From positions 18,087,347 to 18,151,346 of the forward strand of contig CM053335.1 of assembly GCA_028583605.1 (NCBI GenBank): DNA of 64,000 nt, written 5' to 3'. Shown piece after piece: positions 58,700 through 64,000 of the stretch. The stretch's first letter is position 1. The number at the start of each line of letters is the position of its first letter. Source of the DNA: Dastarcus helophoroides (taxonomy: Eukaryota; Arthropoda; Insecta; Coleoptera; Bothrideridae). The position numbers were made by a program, and so were the translations under genes. The notes beneath the pieces are model-generated. The model saw nothing but the letters and a program-made list of their open reading frames with translations. It did no database searches and was not told the DNA's origin.

Positions 58700-61600
58700 T
58701 CCCAGTAATTAAAGGCGTAATTTTTAAAAAATCGAAATTTCGACTTTGCGTTAATTTTTTTAAAAAATGGACCGGAGCACGCGTATACGGAACAAGAAAC
58801 ACGAGAGCTCGTACGCGCTACTATGGGAGCAATATAAACGCAGTAGGTGCCTGAAAATAACGAAAACTCGATCGTCACCATCACGGATGGGTAAAAGATA
58901 ATCCTACTTTAGGTGGCGTACGGCTCCGTAAGGACCCGCCGGAGTCCCGTCTATCAATAACCCGCGGAGGAACCCCTCCATTTCGCAGACGAGCTACACT
59001 AGCCATGCAAAAAAACATTTCTTCTCCGTCCGGTTTTTGTGTTATTTTGTGAGATTTTTTGCCCTAAAACCCCAAATTTTCAAGAACAGCGATGGCATTT
59101 CTATATTAAATTTGCAATTTTTAAGAAATCGTCATTTCGACTTTGCACTAAATTTCTAGAAAAATGGATCGGAGCACGCGTATACGAAACAAGAAACAGA
59201 AGAGCTCGTATGCGCTACTAAGGGAGCACTATAAGAGCAACCGGTACCTGAAAATAACGAAAACTCGACCGTCACTACCACGGATGGGTAAAATGTAACC
59301 TACCTTAGGTGGCGTGCGACTCCGTGTGGATGCGCCGGAGCCCCGTCCATCAATAATAATCCGGAGGGGATCCTTCCCCCTTCACAGACGCCCTACACTA
59401 TCCATACACAAAAAATATTTCTTTCCCATCTGATTTCTGTGTCATTCCGTGAGATTTTTCGACGTAAAAATCCCAACATTTTAAGAACAGCGATGGCATT
59501 TCTAGTTTAATTTCGAAATTTTTGAGGAATCGAAATCGACTTGGCACTAAATTTCTAGAATAATGGATTAGAACCCGTCCATCGATAATCCGCAGGGATC
59601 CCCCCCTTTCACAAACGACCTACACTAGTAATACACACAAAAATTCCCCGTTCGGTTTTTGTATCATTCAGTGAGATTTTTTGACATAAAACCCCAAATT
59701 TTCAAGAACAGCGATGACATTTCTAGTTTAATTTCACAACTTTTAAGAAATCGAAATTTCGATTTTGCACCAAATTTCTAGAAAAATGGAACAGAGCACG
59801 TTATACGAAAGAAGAAACACGACAACTCGTATGCGCTTCTATGGGAGCACTATAAACGCAGTGGGTGCCTGGAAATAACGAAAACTCGATCGTCACCATC
59901 ACGGATGAGTAAAAGATAATCCTACCTTAGGTGGCGTACAGCTCCGTAAGGATGCGCCGGAGCCCCGTCTATCTATACACCGCGGGAGATCCTCCCCCCC
60001 TTCACAGACGAGCTACACTAGAAATGCATAAAAAACATTTCTTCTCCGTCTGGTTTTTGTGTCACTTCGTGAAATTTTTTAACGTAAAACCCCAAATTTT
60101 CTAGAACAGCGATGGCATTTCTAGATTAATTTCGAAATTTTTGAGAAATCCAAATCGACTTTGCATTAAATTTCTAGAAAAATGGATCGGAGCACGCGTA
60201 TACGGAACAAGAAACACGAGAGCTCGTACGCGCTACTATGGGAGCACTATAAACGCAGTGGGTGCCTGAAAATAACGAAAACTCGATCGTCACCATCACG
60301 GATGGGTAAAAGATAATCCTACCTTAGGTGGCGTACGGCTCCGTAAGGATCCGCCGGAGTCCCGTCTATCAATAACCCGCGGAGGAACCCCCCTTTCACA
60401 GACGAGCTACACTAGCCATGCACAAAAAACATTTCTTCCCCGTCCGGTTTTTGTGTTACTTTGTGAGATTTTTTGCCGTAAAACCCCAAATTTTCAAGAA
60501 CAGCGATGGCATTTCTATATTAAATTTGAAATTTTTAAGGAATCAAAATCGACTTTGCATCAAATTTCTAGAAAAATGGAACGGAGCACGCGTATTTGGA
60601 ACAAGAAGCACGAGAGGTCCTATGCGCTACTATGGGAGCACTGTAAACGCAGTGGGTGCCTGAAAATAACGAAAACTCGACCGTCACCATCACGGATGGG
60701 TAAAAGATAATCCTACTTTAGGTGGCGTACGGCTCCGTAAGGATGCGCCGGAGTCCCGTCTATCAATAACTCGCGGGAACCCCCCCCCCCTTCGCAGACG
60801 GGCTACACTAGCCATGCACAAAAAACATTTCTTCCCCGTCACGTTTTTGTGTCACTTTGTGAGATTTTTTGCCGTAAAATCTCAAATTTTCAAGAACAGC
60901 GATGGCGTTTCTAGGTTAATTTTGAAATTTTTGAGAAATCCAAATCGACTTTGCATCAAATTTCTAGAAAAATTGATCGGAGCACGCGTATACGGAACAA
61001 GAAACACGAGAGGTCGTTCGCGCTACTATGGGAGCACTATAAACGCAGTGGGTGCCTGAAAATAACGAAAACTCGACCGTCACGATCACGGATGGGTAAA
61101 AGATAATTCTACTTTAAGTGACGTACGGCTCCGTAAGGATACGCCCGAGTCCCGTCTATCAATAATCCGCGGAGGAACCTCCCCCCCCCCCCCTTCACAG
61201 ACCAGCTACACTAGTCATGCACAAAAAACATTTCTTCCGCGTCCGGTTTTTGTGCCACTTTGTGAGATTTTTTGCCGCAAAACCCCAATTTCAAGAACAG
61301 CGATGGTACTTCTAGATTAATTTCGCAATTTTTAGGAAATCGAAATTTCGACTTTACACTAAATGTCTAAAAAAATGGATCGGAGCACGCATATACGGAA
61401 CAAGAAACTGGCGAACTCATATGGGCTACTATGGGAGCGCAATGGGTGCCTGAAAATAATGAAAACTCGATCGTCATCACCACGGATGGGTAAAAGATAA
61501 CTCTATCTTAGGTGGCGTGCGGCTCCGCAGGGACGCGATGGAGAACCTGTCCATTAATAATCCGCGGGGGATCCCCCTCTTTCACAAACGACCTACACTA

Positions 61601-62085
61601 GCCATACACAAAGCAAATGTCCTCGTCCGGTTTTTGTGTCATTTTTTAATGGAAAAATTCCAAAATTTCATGAACAGCGATGGCATTTCTAAATTTCGCA
61701 ATTGTTAAGGAATCTAAATATCGACCTTGCACTAAATTTCTAGAAAAACGGTTTAGGGTCCGCGTATACGAAACAAAAAACCCCAGAGTTCGAATGCGTT
61801 CCTATGGAAGCACCATAAGCTCAGTAGGATCTTGAAAATAACCAAATTTTTAAGTAATGGAAAGATGTTGCCCGAAATTTCTAGAAAAATGGATTGCAGC
61901 CCGCGTACACGGAACAAAAAACAGAGCTCGTATGCGCTACTGTGGGAGCACCATAAGCGCAGCAGGAGCCAGAAAATAACGAGAATTCGACCGTCAGCAC
62001 CACGGATCAGTAAAATATAATCTTACCTTAGGTGACGTGCGGCTCCCTAGGGATGCGGGAGCGCCGGCCATCAACAATCCTCGGT
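58700..62085 (+). repeat. satellite with a unit of about 396 bp, 8-9 copies
   Basis: CAGCGATGGCATTTCTA or a close variant recurs near 59089, 59490, 59713, 60109, 60504, 60900, 61302 and 61678. Spacing is 395-402 bp except for one shortened unit (about 223 bp) and degenerate last copies. Each unit also carries ATGGATCGGAGCACGCGTAT, GATGGGTAAAAGATAATCCT, a GC-rich GGCTCCGTAAGGA block and a C homopolymer of variable length. Short frames such as 60418-60663 and 60814-61059 recur because the unit recurs. Confidence 0.95.
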
Positions 62086-64000
62086 TTTCTCGGGCGAAAT
62101 TCATATCACAAAAAGCCGCGTACTGCGAAAACTGAGTTTGGATGTTGCAAACGTAACTAAAAAATTCTTCAGCTAGCAAAATTCGACAGTGCAATTGTTG
62201 CCCCACAGGAAGGTTATTCGGTCAATAATTGCTTAATAAGTTTCTTAAGTTAACGAGAATTTTTATTGTGCCTCCCTTCGGAATCATAATTAAATTGGCG
62301 TTAATACAAAAGTAAAGTTTATCATTTGCAGCGAATCCATTGGTATTTTTGAGGAAGTAAATATAAATTAGTCGGGTCATAAAACGTCGTAATAAAGCCC
62401 CGTGTTGGGTCGCTCTTAAAAATAGTGAACTCTAAGGCAACAACTCTAATTATCTCGGACATTTCCTCATAAATTTAAACTCGGGTCAATTTATGTTACA
62501 CGGCGAGGATGGGAAATAAAAGCAAAAACGGAGAAATAACAACTATTAATTGACAGAAGTCCGCAAATATCAAGTCTCCTCGGCGTTTGTCGACGTTTTT
62601 AAACTTTAATTAGTCATTTGGGAACGAGCGGATGATTTGTGGTGCGCAGACGTTGTATACAAAAATAATTGCATCATTTTACGTGTTTGGGTCAAAATGA
62701 ATCACTGGCATTATGTTCGATTGTTGATTCTAATTTATTTAACGTTTCTTATTTTGAAATCCGATTTGATTTATCGCCGATAGTCATCCGGGTTCCGAGA
62801 AGACCGAATCAAATTATTAATAACTTATGCATATTACCTGGCAATTTTAATGAACAGGAATGTCAAAACTCGTTTTTATTAAAATGCAGACCAGAAGTGA
62901 TTTACAAGGATTATTAAAAGATAAGAACTTGGCTTGGTGACGCATTAATTAAACTTTTTTTTTAGACATGGTAATTGCATTTTTTTTTGAAGGAATTGGT
63001 GCTAACAGTAATTATGGAAAAACTTGTAAGGTGGCCCATAAATCTGATAATTAAAGTGCCTTCCGAATTAAGGGTGCATCTTTTGAAAAACCTCCCCAGG
63101 GTAGGGCATAACTGCAAGGCATTAGGTCGACGACGAGGCGGTGCCCTTCTATTAATATTTTGTGGCCTTAAAATTTGAACATAAAACAATACTTTAAAAC
63201 GCATTTAAATATCAAATGGAAAGCGGGCACTTTGGGAGGGCTTTCAGACTCATTTCTACTTGGGAAACTTGCAGAATTGCTCGCCTGAAGCAGAACATTG
63301 TTAATCGACGGAAATAGGGCTATTTACGTTTACTCTGAATTAATTTAAAATTTGCTCAAGCGAAAATTAAGTAAAATAAAAACAATTACGCATGTGTTTT
63401 CATCTCTGATATCGTAATTTCGATGTTTTCCTTATTCGCGTAATTACAACGTTTTCTTTATGATAGTAGCTTATAATTTTCCTTTTAATTAGCTTTTGTT
63501 ACTGTTGCGAAAAATAAAACGCTTAGTCGAATATCCCAAGCTTTTTAAGTGGAACATTTGCTTCCAATTTTGTTAATAAAATGTAAGGTTTTTAATCGAA
63601 CCTCACGAGACATTACGTTCACATTAATATGTGAGTCGTTTAATTCACAATAGTGATTACTTAAATCTAAATTTCTTCTTTAGAAACTTGGATCAAGGGG
63701 AATGTTCATTTCCAGCATATTTTGAGCTCTATCATTAGAACCGCTGGACCAAAAATTATGAAAAAATATGTTTTGGAATCCGGCGAGGTAGACCTTTTAA
63801 ATGATACCTCACACGATGTATTAATTTAAAAAAAGTGAAAGTGTCCCCCTTTCCCCCCTTAATCTTAAAATATTTTTTTCTAACCATTGATGGGTGAAAT
63901 ATGTTGCGTTGGTAAGACTCTAAGACAGTGCCAAATTTAAATTTTTTACATTACATAGTTTTCGAATAAAATATGTGATAGACTGTGATCGTTTTTCTTT
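62086..64000. other. no recognisable feature
   Basis: AT-rich, unique-looking. Opposed frames at 62962-63204 and 62975-63178 overlap in a slightly GC-richer patch (63040-63150) and have no family resemblance. No LMO4 3'UTR exon could be placed with confidence. Confidence 0.45.

Noticed and set aside
60418..61059. Repeated 81-codon frames beginning MHKKHFFPV
   Set aside because: They lie in successive units of the 396-bp satellite, and their similarity follows from the DNA repeat. Other units have stops in the same frame.

Overview
The window reads as AT-rich animal, most likely insect, nuclear DNA. It has spliced exons with GT-AG boundaries, very large introns, solo LTRs, tRNA-like debris and several kinds of satellite and minisatellite DNA. 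Bacterial features are absent. The single recognisable gene is a LIM-only factor of the LMO4 type on the + strand. Its C-terminal tail is a kind I associate with insect LMO4-like proteins, but nothing here fixes the order. A beetle would be a guess.

Gene. Three coding exons join in frame: 24103-24259, 29328-29652 and 55266-55563. They give 780 nt, or 259 residues. The protein has a His/Pro/Asn-rich N-terminus, LIM1 (ligands C105 to D158), LIM2 (ligands C169 to D232, with a Pro/Gly insertion) and a basic AT-hook-like tail. Intron 1 is 5.07 kb and intron 2 is 25.6 kb. A strong donor 25 nt after the stop suggests an additional 3'UTR exon outside the window. The first (noncoding) exon and promoter are not proven; the best candidate is the GC-richer block at about 9.0-9.56 kb.

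Repeats, left to right. TE debris and a near-perfect 54-bp hairpin lie at 0-2.3 kb. Satellite array A (minus orientation) covers 3.78-5.73 kb. A 4.4-kb spacer follows, with a 1-kb purine-rich tract and the promoter candidate. Array B (plus orientation) covers 10.14-14.1 kb and mirrors array A. A 14-bp minisatellite lies at 15.84-16.33 kb. Array C covers 17.76-21.8 kb and is interrupted by a solo LTR. A more diverged branch of the same satellite surrounds coding exon 1 and fills most of intron 1. Intron 2 holds a second solo LTR, a roughly 5.2-kb duplicate of the exon 1/intron 1 region bracketed by two same-orientation TE fragments, a 15-bp and a 30-bp minisatellite, and a tRNA-like sequence. 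After the stop codon come a 41-bp tandem array of about 2.1 kb and a roughly 396-bp satellite at 58.7-62.1 kb.

Main observation. Several repeat families that differ in unit length and sequence share one short box, CCAGGAGACTGA or its complement. These are the 110-125 bp satellite in all its subfamilies, the 14-bp minisatellite, and, with one change, a 25-bp minisatellite. The box surrounds and interrupts the LMO4 locus. Everything about its function is inference; its recurrence can be seen directly.
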